A program made the position numbers and the translations under genes. Shown here piece by piece: positions 45,038 through 57,221 of a DNA stretch of 64,000 nt. Numbering within the stretch: the first letter of the stretch is position 1; each line of letters starts with the position of its first letter. The notes under the pieces are model-generated. The model was not told the origin of the DNA, did not search any database, and worked only from the letters and a program-made list of their open reading frames with translations. The DNA is from Gymnopilus junonius (lineage: Eukaryota; Basidiomycota; Agaricomycetes; Agaricales; Galerinaceae), in assembly GCA_015501075.1 (NCBI GenBank), contig JADNYJ010000035.1:62001-126000 (forward strand), written 5' to 3'.

Positions 45038-45275
45038 TATGAAGTTAGACCGGGAAGGGGGTGGTGTTTTTACAGTTTTGGTTATCTTTATGATTTCGTT
45101 CTTGGTTCGTTGAAGTTGTTATCTCCCTTTTCCAGCATCGTGCCCAAGATAAACACATAAAATTGGACTGGTTTCGGGGAGATATGTATGTTCTATGTAA
45201 ATTACACAGATTCAATTGTAGACTATGTACTTATATGATCCGAATCTCTATCTTATGTGCGTCTTTGGTTTAATT

Positions 45276-47048
45276 TTACTGGACAATACAAAATTGCAAG
45301 GACAAGCTTGGCGCTGATCCTGCACGACGGTCAAAGAATGAGGGTTCATAAGTTAGCCCTGAGTTTTGAGGTATCGTTGAAGACAGCCGCTCCAAGAGGT
45401 ATTCATTCAGGTCTTCGGCTATCGGGGTGACGTTACGATAAGTACATGAATTAATTACTTTTCATGCCGTACAGAATGAAAATTAACATACCGAGCTCTC
45501 GGGGTGCTTCCTGTGGTATCTACATCAAAGGTCCATGATCAATAAACCGGTTCCAAAGGCCCCAATAGAGATTATAAACATACCAAATGACCTCCTCCCA
45601 AGATCCTCGTATTACTCGAATTTGCCGGCCTCACCCAAACTCTTCTGGGCACCGTCTCAGGCAAGCCAATACTTCTCGCACCGGGTTTACCGGGCATGAT
45701 CCATCTCAACGCAATCCGTTCGTCCAGCCGTGAAAGCCGGCCAAAAGCCTCAATTTCAGTGTGGATTTCAGAGAAAACGGCGGCTTCCTGTACGCCTGGC
45801 ATTTTTAGGCGCGCGATGGGTGAGCCGGAGGTGCTGGTGTGTAACCCACATTCGACGTAGATCTTGAGTACGGCGGGATCCCAGGCTGTGAAGAATGGAT
45901 TGCTTTGGAATGATTGTAGAGCTTCTTCACTGGTGAGAAGGAGATAGTGAATATTCGACAATGCGGTTTAGTATATATAAATAAAGGCCTACCGAGACGA
46001 CCAGGTTTCGCGTCGGCTGAGGGCACCTCCCACGAAGCTATTGCTTTTTCCCTTGGTGTCATCATACGGCTCGACAACCACAGGATCAATGAGGATGAGG
46101 GTGTGGAATAAAGCAGGGAAGAAAGATGCGGCAAGAGTCCTACATTTTGTCCATTTGTTATTGACTCCAAACGTATTCGACGAGTTTTGCTCACGATGTG
46201 CATCCTCCGTATGAATGTCCTACGACTACCAGCTTTCGATTTGAAAATCCTTGCTTCGAGCGCAAGTCGGATTCGGTCTGGGGAACCCTGGATAAATGGG
46301 TGGGCAATTTGGCGTTGGAAGCAGACTTTGGTAGATAATGGAGAAGAAATTCGAAATGTCGCGTCCATTATCTATCCAATCGACTGTAGAGGAGGAACAT
46401 CAACTTGCGCACTACCTCGAACGCGTAAATATACTGACATAGACCGGACGCGGCGGGAGCATTGACGAGGGCGGCATCACCGTGCTGAATGGATTCCCAA
46501 AGCCAGACTTCGTCAATAATATTTGCAATAGGTGACGAAAGGAGATGTGCTAGAGTAGGTTCCCAGATCTAATCGGCATATTTGTGAGGGCTACGCTGAA
46601 AAGTAGACAAAGCATTCCATACCTCCTTTGGAAAGCCATTTGCATGAGCAAAAAACAGAGTAATGCCAGTCCTATTCCTCTCATCCAAACCATCTTTCAC
46701 ATATCGATTGACACAATTCCACAGCACCACGGGTGTCCATCGGTCACTGTGGACCCTCTCAACGCAGTTAGTGCTAATTCTGTTGCTTTCAGGATCCTAC
46801 GGCGCTCCTCTTTGCTCGCGTTGGGCGAAGGAGGCTCTGGCACCGGCACAGGTCGGGTGGTTCTCAGATAGCAGGCAGGGAAGAGATGGGTAGAAAGTGT
46901 GTATGGGGCGTTAAATATGGGCTTTCTTGGTGGCGACGGGAGCGGGGGAGATCCAGGGGCTCTGGGGGTGGTAAATGGGTAGAGGGTCCCTCACGTCGAC
47001 CTTTTCCCAGGTGTAAGGTGGAGTCTGAGGATATGCGTTTAGTTTCAT
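45276..47048 (-). CDS. alpha/beta-hydrolase fold enzyme (frame corrections needed)
   Basis: Eight minus-strand exons (46850-47048, 46623-46796, 46439-46568, 46195-46383, 45993-46139, 45584-45929, 45492-45519, 45276-45418), about 450 residues. Landmarks: LFFAHANGFPKE with WEPTLAHLL, ANIIDEVWLWESIQHGD, the nucleophile elbow LVVVGHSYGGCTS (Ser), LILIDPVVVEPYDD (candidate acid region), SNPFFTAWDPAVLKIYVECG, and GGGHLIPQEAPRELAEDL with the catalytic His. The substrate is unknown. Exon 1 carries one base too many between TKKAHI and FNAPYTLSTHLF (near 46920). Exon 4 is one base short in a T run (plus-strand AAA at 46347-46349), where FLLHYLP should follow RDISN. All splice phases elsewhere fit. A functional gene with assembly errors is more likely than a pseudogene, since the catalytic residues are kept. 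Confidence 0.78.
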
Positions 47049-47402
47049 GGCTACACTGAAGAAAGAGGGAACGGTAGAACAAGAAAAAGAGGAAGAAAGG
47101 CTCAGAAACCGGTTGAGGATCCATCGTGCCTTCAACATGACCCGGACGCCGGTTAACCAGCTTGAATTCTGAATTCACGTGGTTCGTCCGCTGGACCCGG
47201 TGCGCTGAAGCATCCCATGTAGATAGTATCAATGTCATGCCATTGGATATCTCGCTATAAAGCGATAGTCCGCCAACTTTTGTATTTTATGAGTAGAGAC
47301 TCATTGAAGTGTGAACAAGTCGAACTCGAAGGCTTGGATTTACAGATCACATGATTGCTTTCTACCAAAAAGTTTTCGATTTTGCTTCTGCACTGACTGT
47401 CC
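47049..47402. other. divergent promoter region
   Basis: About 350 bp between the start codons of the alpha/beta hydrolase (minus) and the Obg GTPase (plus). The minus strand is open through 47238, so an alternative upstream start of the hydrolase is possible. Confidence 0.4.
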
Positions 47403-49270
47403 ATGTTTAGTCTCTCTCCCCTTCTTCGGTCATCACGAATTGGGGCAACATTAGTATCGGGCAGATGCAGCGCTAGGTGTATTTCTAATCGACCATCGTC
47501 AGACTCTCCAGCGTACACGACTGAAGACCTTGAGACCTTCCGGCGCCGACGTAAGACAGACTGGAAAAGAAGACAAGGAGTCGGTATCTTCAGCAATACA
47601 TGTTTCTTGTCTCATTTCCTACTATTCTAGGGCCAGTCTTTTCTTGACAATGTTATAGTTACTGTTCGTGCTGGTATGTTTTGCCATGCGTATCAAGCGC
47701 ATATACTCAACTGAAAGCCTTTCCGTTGGTCAGGTAAAGGCGGAGACGGCTGTGCCGCGTTCCACCGCGAAAAATTCAAGCCTTTTGGACCTCCATCTGG
47801 AGGAGATGGCGGTCGCGGTGGAGATGTGTACATTTTTCCAACTTCCCAATTAACAACCCTTTCTTCGTCCCTAAGAAAATTCGAGGCGAAAATGGATTAC
47901 ATGGACAAGGAACGTGGCAAAATGGAAGAGCAGGAGCACCTCTAGTCATCAAAGTACCTGTCGGTACTGTCGTCCGCCAAATACCATGGGACGACCCCCG
48001 ACGAGCGCAGGACTTTTGGGGAGGCCGAAGAGGAATCATTGCAAGGCCTGTCTCCCTCAGACAAGCGCGACAAGATGCGAGAGAAACGATGGGTACATTA
48101 CCCGGGATATCAAGAAGCCAACGTGGAACGTGATTCTTTCGCAGAAGCGGAGGAAACATATTACAAGACTGAGCGAATACGGCGTTATGAAAGTAGGCGG
48201 AAAGCAATGCAGGAGCCACTTTATCTTGACCTTGACAAAGAAGAAACTTCGAACGACCTGTCGATGCTCCTCTTGGCACACGACACCAAGAGTCATTAGG
48301 ACATCTCGTTGCTTCAGGCGGTACAGGCGGTCTTGGGAACCCACATTTCGTCTCGACCGAAAATCGGTCTCCCAAGTTTGGCACGCGTGGCATCGAAGGA
48401 GAGAGGATGACTTTATCATTGGAACTGAAACTTCTAGCTGATATCGGTTTGGTCGGCATGCCGAATGCTGGCAAGAGTACGTTGCTCAGGGCTCTCACTG
48501 GCGGAAGAGCCAAAAGTGAAGTGGCCGGATATGCGTTCACAACACTGAACCCCGTCGTGGGTATAGTTCGCGTGGCTGACAATGGTATTTACGAAGGCGC
48601 TGTCTCTGGTCACACAGTGCACGATGAAACATGGAAGGAGGAGCTTGAAGCCAAGGAGCGCGCAGAAAGAGGCGAATACGCTACGCTGCTCACCCGTAAT
48701 CAGACTTCGAGCGATATCATTGAGACATCAGCTACTCCTACCAGAGCTGGCCACCAATTTGACGTATACGAGACTTTCAGATTCACGATTGCTGATAACC
48801 CGGGACTTATTTCTCGTGCTTCGGAGAATGTGGGTCTAGGTCATGCTTTCTTGCGCTCGATAGAGAGATCTCTCGCTCTAGTCTACGTCGTGGACCTATC
48901 ACAGGATGCTCCCTGGGACGAATTAGCTGTTCTACGAGAGGAATTGGATAAATACCAGGAAGGCATGAGCTCCAAAGCACGGATCGTCATCGCCAACAAG
49001 GCAGATCTATTAGGGGGCGATGGGGACCCCGCGGAAGTGGAAAAGGCCAAAGAGAAGTTAAGGAAGCTGGAAGAGTATGTGAAGACTGCAATGATCTTAC
49101 CGGACGGACAGGTGTTGGATGTCGTTGCCACTTCGGCCAAGTATAGCCAGAATCTGACCAAGGTCGTGAGTTTAATGCAGAAGTATGTTGAGGAGGAGAG
49201 GAGACTTATGGAGGAAGAGAAAGAGTATGTGGAGGAGGAGGAAGAGGAGGAAGGAGAAGAAGACCATTGA
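47403..49270 (+). CDS. Obg-family GTPase, probably mitochondrial (Mtg2-like), with frame corrections needed
   Basis: Three exons (47403-47579, 47631-47673, 47734-49270), about 585 residues. The N-terminus is Arg/Ser-rich without acids, like a mitochondrial presequence. The Obg fold is present ([51 protein letters not shown]) and so is the G domain: GMPNAGKST (G1), DNPGLISRA (G3), ANKAD (G4) and a SAK loop (G5), then an acidic tail. Such GTPases assist large mitoribosome subunit assembly. In the third exon the frame breaks three times: a base lost at about 47867 (LSS-VPKK), a base gained in the T run 48014-48017 (AQDF-GEAEEE), and a base lost at about 48245 ([15 protein letters not shown]). 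Each break is flanked by well conserved sequence, so errors in the assembly are the simplest explanation. The G-domain frame from 48407 on is clean. Confidence 0.85.
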
Positions 49271-52200
49271 TACCTTGCCCCTCTGCGAGCGCGTCTTCCC
49301 TTCGACTTCGATTTTGGTTATGATTCAGATTCAGACGACATATTTCTTGTACAGTACTAATTCTTAGTTTTCTTCGTCCCCTCACTGCTGACTTGAAATT
49401 ATGCGATTGGATTTCTTTGATAGCTGTCGATTTTCTTGCAAATATGGTACTCTGGTATACATGCTGACGGGCATGCTTTCCCCTTATTCTCTTCGTGCTG
49501 AAGAAGACCACGGGTTGAGCCGAGTTGAGTCTAGGCGCTTACTTGCTATTAAGGCTCGGGCAAGCTCCTCAAGATTTTTCTATAACACGGTTCGTGGCTT
49601 GAATCCCCTTTCGCATCAAGGACCGAGGTAACCAGTATGCCCACTCTATCTTGGAATGATGTCAATTATGACGCTCTGATATGGTATGGTCTCCTTACGT
49701 TCTAACAACAGTATTTTATTTTATTTTCTTCATTCCAAGGCTGGAACCGTGCCGATGAAACGCTTCAAAACTGTTTGTATCGCTGGTATATACACCTTTG
49801 CAATTTACTTCATCAGGAACCGCCCGGCGAACTCATTCAAAAATTCATTGCAAAGTTAGAAACCGAAAGGCCTTGATCGCCGTCGATTACCATTTACAAC
49901 ATTTCCCTCGGGCACTAATTCATTCAGCCTTATCCCCAAATTTATATATGATACTTCTGGCTTGGAAGGCTGTTTGACAGCAAGGTAGAAGTATTTATTT
50001 TGCGGTGGTATCCATGAAGCACTCTGACCTGATTTTTATCTTAAAAAAGCAACGCATGCATAAGCTGCTATTGAACCCTTTCATTCTTGATTTTTGCCAT
50101 TACTTTGGACCCACTTCATTTCGGTTCCACTTTGATCAGAGCAACTGGTTCGCGGCAAGCATAAGCAGGACCCTTATTGCCCCAGCTGATCTTGACATGA
50201 TGTAACGGCATGTACATGTTCAAGGAGACAGCCCCGTACAGCAAGGCCCTGCAGACACAATCGCGGAGTTGCTCCTTGTTTTGATGGCTTTTATTCTTGA
50301 TAAGCTTTCGACAGGGTTCGTCTCTGTGAAAATGACCTCTGTGTTCTACGTATGATGCCGGCCTTTCTAGCCTTGCGTATCATGCAGTCTTTGACGGATC
50401 GCAGCTTGACATCTCATGCCTCTGTTTAATTTGCCTCGGAAGGAAATATGAACCCGTTGGTCAGGCATACGAGCGGGCAGTTTGAATGCCCACTCTGCAC
50501 TCTGCAGTTGATTTATTCTCTCTCTTCTCGTCATTGCTATTTTTTATTATTTATTTGGACCCGCTGGTTCTTTCCTGTGAGACGACCCTCTAGGCCCTCC
50601 CTAGAGCCCGCCCCATTTTCCCTTCGTCTGTTTTTTTGTTGCTGATATGAAAGAGACACTGGCAATGAACATTTCTTTCTGCAAGTTAATGCAGATGAAT
50701 CCTTATTGGCCTGCGCCTTTTTACGTCGTGAGAGCGCTTCTTGGCTTCGACGAAAACTAGGCTGATGCTATTTCTCTCATTTCCCTTGATGCCTCTGCCT
50801 TTCAACTGCGGAAGTTCGTCATGTCTCTCTTCTAGATTAAAACGTGTTGTTTTGTTTGGTGTACCCCTGTATTTTCTCTGAAGTGCTATCGATGAGTCCT
50901 AGAGCTCTACAGACATATCAGTCCGAGCTGTCGCTTGAATTGTCGAATAGGCTAAGTAGACTCATCTTTTCATTTGCGATTGGATACAGTTCCTATTGCG
51001 CCACCACATTTCAATAGCGGATCTTTTCCAAATGAAAAGGATCAATCGTTCATTTGTACCCTCGATCACTGTTTTCTATTGGCTAAAGTCAGTCTCGGCT
51101 CCAGCGCTCGCGTTTTTGCCACGAGACGTATCCTCGTGAATTTCTTGCGGCACCCTTTTACAGGCCGTAATTGGCTACCGTCATTGACTAGTTCCAGGCG
51201 ATTGAATGATTTGATCGGCTTGCCTGAGGTCATCAAATTGTTTTAGAGTTTAAACTCTATCAAGTTGATGTATCTCTTGAAGCAAGTCAAGGAATATTCT
51301 GCTCCACTTGGAAGTACAGACGTACTAAAGTCTTCCATCAACCCAAGGTCGCTATTCGACAATATGTCAGTATTTGGACTGTCAAACCCAGCAACCATTT
51401 GGCTTGCCTGGGTTATCATCCTTCATACATGTATTGGTCTAAAGCCGTTCTTGGAGAGGCTTAGTCGGACCGGCCATTCACACTTGTTAGTGGTTAGACG
51501 AACTCAGATGACTTCCGCGAGAGCCTGCTATCGCGGAGCCATCCGAGCCTCGTTGGCGCTGTCGTAGACCCACCGCAGTCCGGTCCGAAAGGACGACGTA
51601 AAAAAATGGCAGCCGTAATCCGTTAATTATAACTCGTTGAAAGTGTTGATAGAGAGGACTGACTGGATCTTAGCAAATTAGTCGGCCGATGTCGGGTCTG
51701 TCTAGGGAGATTCTGCCCGAATCTTTACTTGCGGTAGTCCAAGTGATGTCCTAGATGCCTTTTCTCCCTCCACCCGTTCAGGAGGTCGCATTTGATGCTC
51801 CCGATTCAAGGCTTGAATGCCAGGGATCATATATCAAAGCGGCATAATTCGCCTGCATGATGTGGCCTCTAAGGCTGGCCGCCTCGAATGCTAGAGTTAA
51901 AAGTGGGTGGTTGTCAATCGCCGAGGAAGAGAGTAGTGTAAGTGTTTGTTTCAGGGTCAAGCGGGAGTTTCAAAGAAATTTGATGATATTTAGATTGACT
52001 TACTATTCCTGAAATTGGGGGGGTCTTTCATAATTGGGTACAATATTTGATGCAACTTTTCACTATGAATAAGCTTACCTCGTGTTGAGGCCCTCATGAT
52101 CTTTCGACATATTAATCTGACGAGTTAAAGGAGCTTTGATTGTAGCAAGCAACTGTCTGCATTTGCTGGAGCCTACCGACTTAATTGTAGACCAAAGAGC

Positions 52201-55200
52201 TCACAGCTGGCGTTCCAGTTTTGCTTTAACTTGATGCGAGCGAAGGATGTATTTTTCAAGGCAAATAAAACAGTCAACATCAGATATAGTTTGCCTCATT
52301 GTTTCCAGATAGATCTGAAGACGCTTCTTTTTCCTCGCACCTTCATGCCGGCTTTGATTCCGATTAAGGAAGGTTCCCAAAAATGGATATGCCGATCCCT
52401 TCTAACATCATCTGGTCGCTTCATTCTTTTCGAACACAAGTTGGCATCAAAGAAGTGATGAAGAAGGAGAACAGTAAATATCACATTCATGGACGAGAGT
52501 AGGTCCATTATCCCGTCAGACCGCGACGCCACCGACGTCACGGTGTGTAGATATCCAAATATCTAAAAATAAAGAGGCTCAGTAAGATGTGAATCTTGCT
52601 GTCAACTGAACGCTGGCTTCAAACCCTGCATGCAGCAGTCGGGTTGACCGGCCATTGCTCATTACTAGTAAGCGTTTTTAAGGCCGTAAGTCATAAAAGA
52701 ATTAGAGCACTGCCATTTGCTTGCTAATCGTGCCCATTTTCAAGAGCATTAGATCGCCTTTATTTCTATTCAACATGTCATGAGAATGAATGATCGCGGA
52801 AAGCGATGTTAGTTCATAAATATGGTACAGCCTGATGTGCCGAGTATTTTTAAGACTTAACCACCTAGAATCCATACAAAACTGGAAGAGAAATCAAGCT
52901 CATAGATACACTAAGCATGGCTCTCTTTCCATCGCGAACTTCATTTCCGTCGTGTTTCTAGGCGTGTAGACTGGTAAGCCCATCACGAATTCTATTATCC
53001 AGTTCGTTTGAATTTGACGAAGGAAATCCTTAGCTAGCTTAGCTGCCGCATTATAATAGTTTAGTGTATCAAACGTTCGCAGGGCAAACGAGGCGTTTTC
53101 GTAGCAAGCCGTGTCAATTGCAAATAAATGCTATCTCTCACATAACGGAACTAAAATTACTTAATGTACAAAGTTAAAGTGTGTATTTTATTCGCGCCTT
53201 TCCATTACTATGTACGGGACTACGGGTAACTTTGTTGGAATAGGAGGCACGTTGCAGATGGAGCGTGAAAGTCGTCTCGCTAGCGGGGCTGTTACAGATA
53301 TAATCCGATTGTGTCTCGATCTCTAATTCAAGTTGACAATATAGTTGGGGATCGTTTAGCAAGATAATGGCTCTCTGTCAAAAGTTCGACAACAGAAATC
53401 AGGAACACACAACTTCTGTCTCTTCAGCTCCATCGAAATCCCTCGCTTCGCCTACCCTGCCCTTTCACATGAATCCCATTGTCAGTCCACTGTCGCATTG
53501 ATTGATTTGATGTTTGAAAGTGTCCGAGCCATCATTTCCGCATCCTGTTTTCGTTCTACTGCTCAGGTACTAGAAATATCACTGACAGCGCACGTCGTAG
53601 TAAGGCATATCGAAAAATTCTCTGGACCTGGCCAGCATCCTCGATACCATGTCCTGGGTGTCCTAAGCGATGCAATATTTAATACCATATGAACAGCTGG
53701 CCTATTATAAATTACAATCCAAAGAAATTAGGTCTTGGCTCACGAGTCAACATAAGTAGGGGATGGATTTGAAATAAAGAAAGTGTAATACAATAAATGA
53801 CAGCTTTTCAGCTAATTATACAAACAACCGCATGTGTCTGAGCTATTATCGAGGAGGCAGATCTTATCCTTCCATTACCACACCACGACAGGAACTCTCT
53901 CACCTTATTATGTAGATTGGGGTAACTTGCCAGGGAAAAATACAGGAACGAGGGTGGGTCTGATGGTCTTTCACAATATCCAAATGACAAATGACGCTCG
54001 AGGTTTTGCCAAGGAAGAGTATTTCTAGCCCACAGATAGAGTTCCAAGGCTTGCAGGTCATACTATATCTCCTCCTTGCCTGCCCAATCAATATGCTGGT
54101 GATAATTTCTCGGACCGAAATTCATGAGTTCTTATTTCCTCTTGAAAATTCGTAAACACTCAGTTGTTAGGCGAAGATGATCCGAAGATAATTAACTTTC
54201 GATTTCTGATAGCAGTGTCAAGGTTCTTTTAAAGTTGTTAACTTCGGCAGGAGCGGAACTGAAAGTCATCGGATAATTTAGGATGTGTATCTAGGTGCAT
54301 GTTATCCATCTCATACCTCGCACTCGAGGATTTGACGAGCAGGCCTGTTACTCTGGCTTCGAATTCCTTCGCAATGGATTATTGACGCCAAGGAATTAAG
54401 TATGATGACGAGATGACGAATGTTACCTTCAATTCCCGAGTGCTATCTTGGATGATTGGGGGCCACGGAAGTATAGTTTTAATGTAGACCTACTTACTTT
54501 CAAAGGCAATGCGCGTCTACACTTCACTTTCATCTTCCTCGAAACTCCATTCTAACTGAACTCGTCGCTTGTTCGGACCGGTTCCGCAATTCCAGAATTA
54601 ATCTCAAGGGGACTTCACAGTTTAAGAGACGAATAAAGTCAAGCCTGCAGGGTGGGTCCCGTCTCGTCCTGTCAAAACCTGAAAATCGCAGTCAATAGAA
54701 TAGAGGTTATCTGCAAGTTGGATTATTCCTAAGGAATTCCCATATAAGTCGAAGCCCCACCGCCCCAAGCCAATCAGAAGACGCAGAATCCTCTGGTCAA
54801 ACCTTGCAGATAACCTCTAATCATTACTCATTACAACCTTAACAATGTCAGGTTTTCAGGTCAGGTGGCGCTCTCCATTCCGGACGGAATTGGGGTTGGG
54901 AGAGGGGGGTCTGTCTGTTTTATTATATGTAAGTAAGAACTACATCGACTGACGCAAGTCTGATTGACGTCGGCAAAGGGCGAGGCAGATATCGCGCATC
55001 GTCCCGCACTAAGTATGATGTGATGCTACCTAATCAGCTGTCGTCTCTACCGCACAGCGTCTGAGTAAATTTGAATTCTGTTCTCTTGGCTTTCTTCCCA
55101 TCTCTTACTTAAATACGTTGAAGAACATATTTTTGTCACTAGCTTTCCCGTCGGTGAAAGTCTATTTAGTCGGTGCGTGAGAGAAGGGTTTGGAGATCTG

Positions 55201-57221
55201 CTATTTATTTGATTTATTTTCTTTTTCTCTTCGATCTTGGTTGGGTATATAATATAAAGATTAACCCATGCGCTATGAGTTTCGTACCTTATTTCGAGAT
55301 CGTACCTCCTTATTTGGGTAAGTATGGGAATGAAAGGTGGGTCAGGCATCTCGTCGAAACGAATATGGATCGATGGGCTTAAGTATCTACCTTGCTTAGT
55401 TTACTCCCCTTCTTTTTTATCGTGGACCCGTTATTACACGCACGAATTGTCGTCGATTTTGATTTGGTGCCTGAAAGATGTAGAAATGCCAAGCAGTCTG
55501 AAAATCGTTGGTTGATGGAATCGACCTGGTCGTACGTGGGCTCGTGGGGTCGCGTGTGATCATCCGTCTGACATAACGATTTCTTGGATTGGGTACTAGT
55601 TAAAAGATCCCCTGTACATGGTAATAAATTGGGCAGCGAGCCATTCTGAGAACTCGGATGGATTCTGTCCAAGTGTCCAACAGAGCTTGTCTTGAGGTTT
55701 ATAAAGAAGCATTGAGGCTCTAGATTCAGAAATCCAAAGTTCCATTGATTACTGACTCGTGGCTTGACGATTCCGAATAACAATCGTGAAGGCTAGACTG
55801 GGGAATGTGATCGCTAATGAATGGTTTACTGACCCGTCCTATCAATGTCAAAGCGCTTAGCTCTAACGTTCGATCTCGACCCTTCGTCAGCATAAAGCTT
55901 ACGGAATGGAATAGGGGGATCAAGCAGGGAGAGCAGCCCGTTCCCGAAGGGGTACGAAACAAAAAGAACATAAAACTGCGTACAGTTACGTTGCGCAATG
56001 CCCAAATGTGTGCGATGACGTTCCAGAATTCAGATTTTGAAGAAGAAATTTTGGTTCATCTGAATTCATTCTGCTTGCCTATGCGGCATGGCGGCTCGGC
56101 TCAAATATGATAGGTAGACGAATGATTGGTATGACATATCATAATGTGTTCCAAGTCCTTTCCTGGTTACAGTAGAGCTGTTTCATCATTGTTCAAGCTC
56201 TATTTGACTTTTTTGTGATAGAAAAGGATTAGCGAGTTGGGCTTTCAAATTTCCGGAGCGACGCCACTTCCTTCATACGGTACGGGCAGCGGGAACGGCA
56301 GCGGCAGTCCGTCAGGCCCTCAGAGTTGAGACGGCGAAGTAGCAGAGGGTAGACGGAGTGTGGACTTTTCTTCAGGGGTTGGGGGGAGGTCTGCATTTTC
56401 TTAAATTGGCCAAGCTGGTAACATTGAGCTGGATGACATGTTGCGTACGTACATTCGCGAGCCTGAGCCGTAACGTTAGTGGCCGTGATGCCAACCATTA
56501 CAGAAGTGCGCAGTGTTAAGAGCACTCATTGTAATCCAGGTATATCTGAGGCTAAATCGGATAAATGGGTGACAGCTGGCGCCATGGCGGGGAGACGGTG
56601 GCAAAAAAACAGGGCAAAAGTGAGTTTCTCGCGCGTATGAGGCCAAAAGAAGCAATGTAGATCCATGAACAACAGGAGACCTTTAGCTGGATTGAATGGG
56701 GTCAAGGAGGGGTTCCGAGGGGACGTTTTAAGGCTGGTTAAGCGCAGTCCGTGAGAGATATCTCACTTTTGCAGACGATGAATTCCTTCCCAGTTCACGC
56801 AAGCACCGAAACGAGTTGGATGAGACAGGTGACTAAGTTCAGGTTCGATGAGTAGCCAGGAGACAATAGAAACATGGTCGCAATGAAGAAACGAGATATG
56901 AAGATTTCTTTTGCTACAGCGAGGGTCATCCAGCAATATTATAACATCACCCTCGGGCAATAAGTCATGGCCGAAGTCTGTAGAGGATGTGGAGAAATGG
57001 AGAAGGTTCACACAGGCAAAGATGGTGCCTAGAGGGGGGTCTCATGGATAAAATAGAAGCTCGGCATGAGGATATGAGCCGCGGCAGAGAAATTGATTTG
57101 ATGCAGGGTTAGAAGAGTGTCGGTCTGCGCGGTTTTGTGACAAACGGTCGTGACTGGAGACCCTTCTGGTTATCGTCGTTTGAATATCAGAACGGACTCA
57201 CACCGTCCCTCTTCCCCCCAA
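49271..57221. other. 8 kb stretch without recognisable protein genes
   Basis: Open frames are short, lack motifs and do not join into plausible spliced genes by eye. Base composition is AT-richer than the flanking genes, with pyrimidine-rich and T-rich patches. One small inverted repeat is noted at 54702-54828. No tRNA-like cloverleaf, long tandem array or transposase was seen. It may hold a long promoter for the Zn2Cys6 gene, non-coding transcripts, or decayed repeats. Confidence 0.45.
54702..54828. repeat. short inverted repeat, possible small MITE
   Basis: TAGAGGTTATCTGCAAG at 54702-54718 has its perfect inverted partner CTTGCAGATAACCTCTA at 54812-54828, with 93 bp between. Similarity fades outside (AAAACCTGAAAATC on the left against AGGTTTTCAGGTC on the right), which hints that the original arms were longer. 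Confidence 0.6.

Noticed and set aside
56229..56525. Minus-strand 98-residue ORF in the gene-poor region
   Set aside because: No family motif and no spliced partners; treated as chance.
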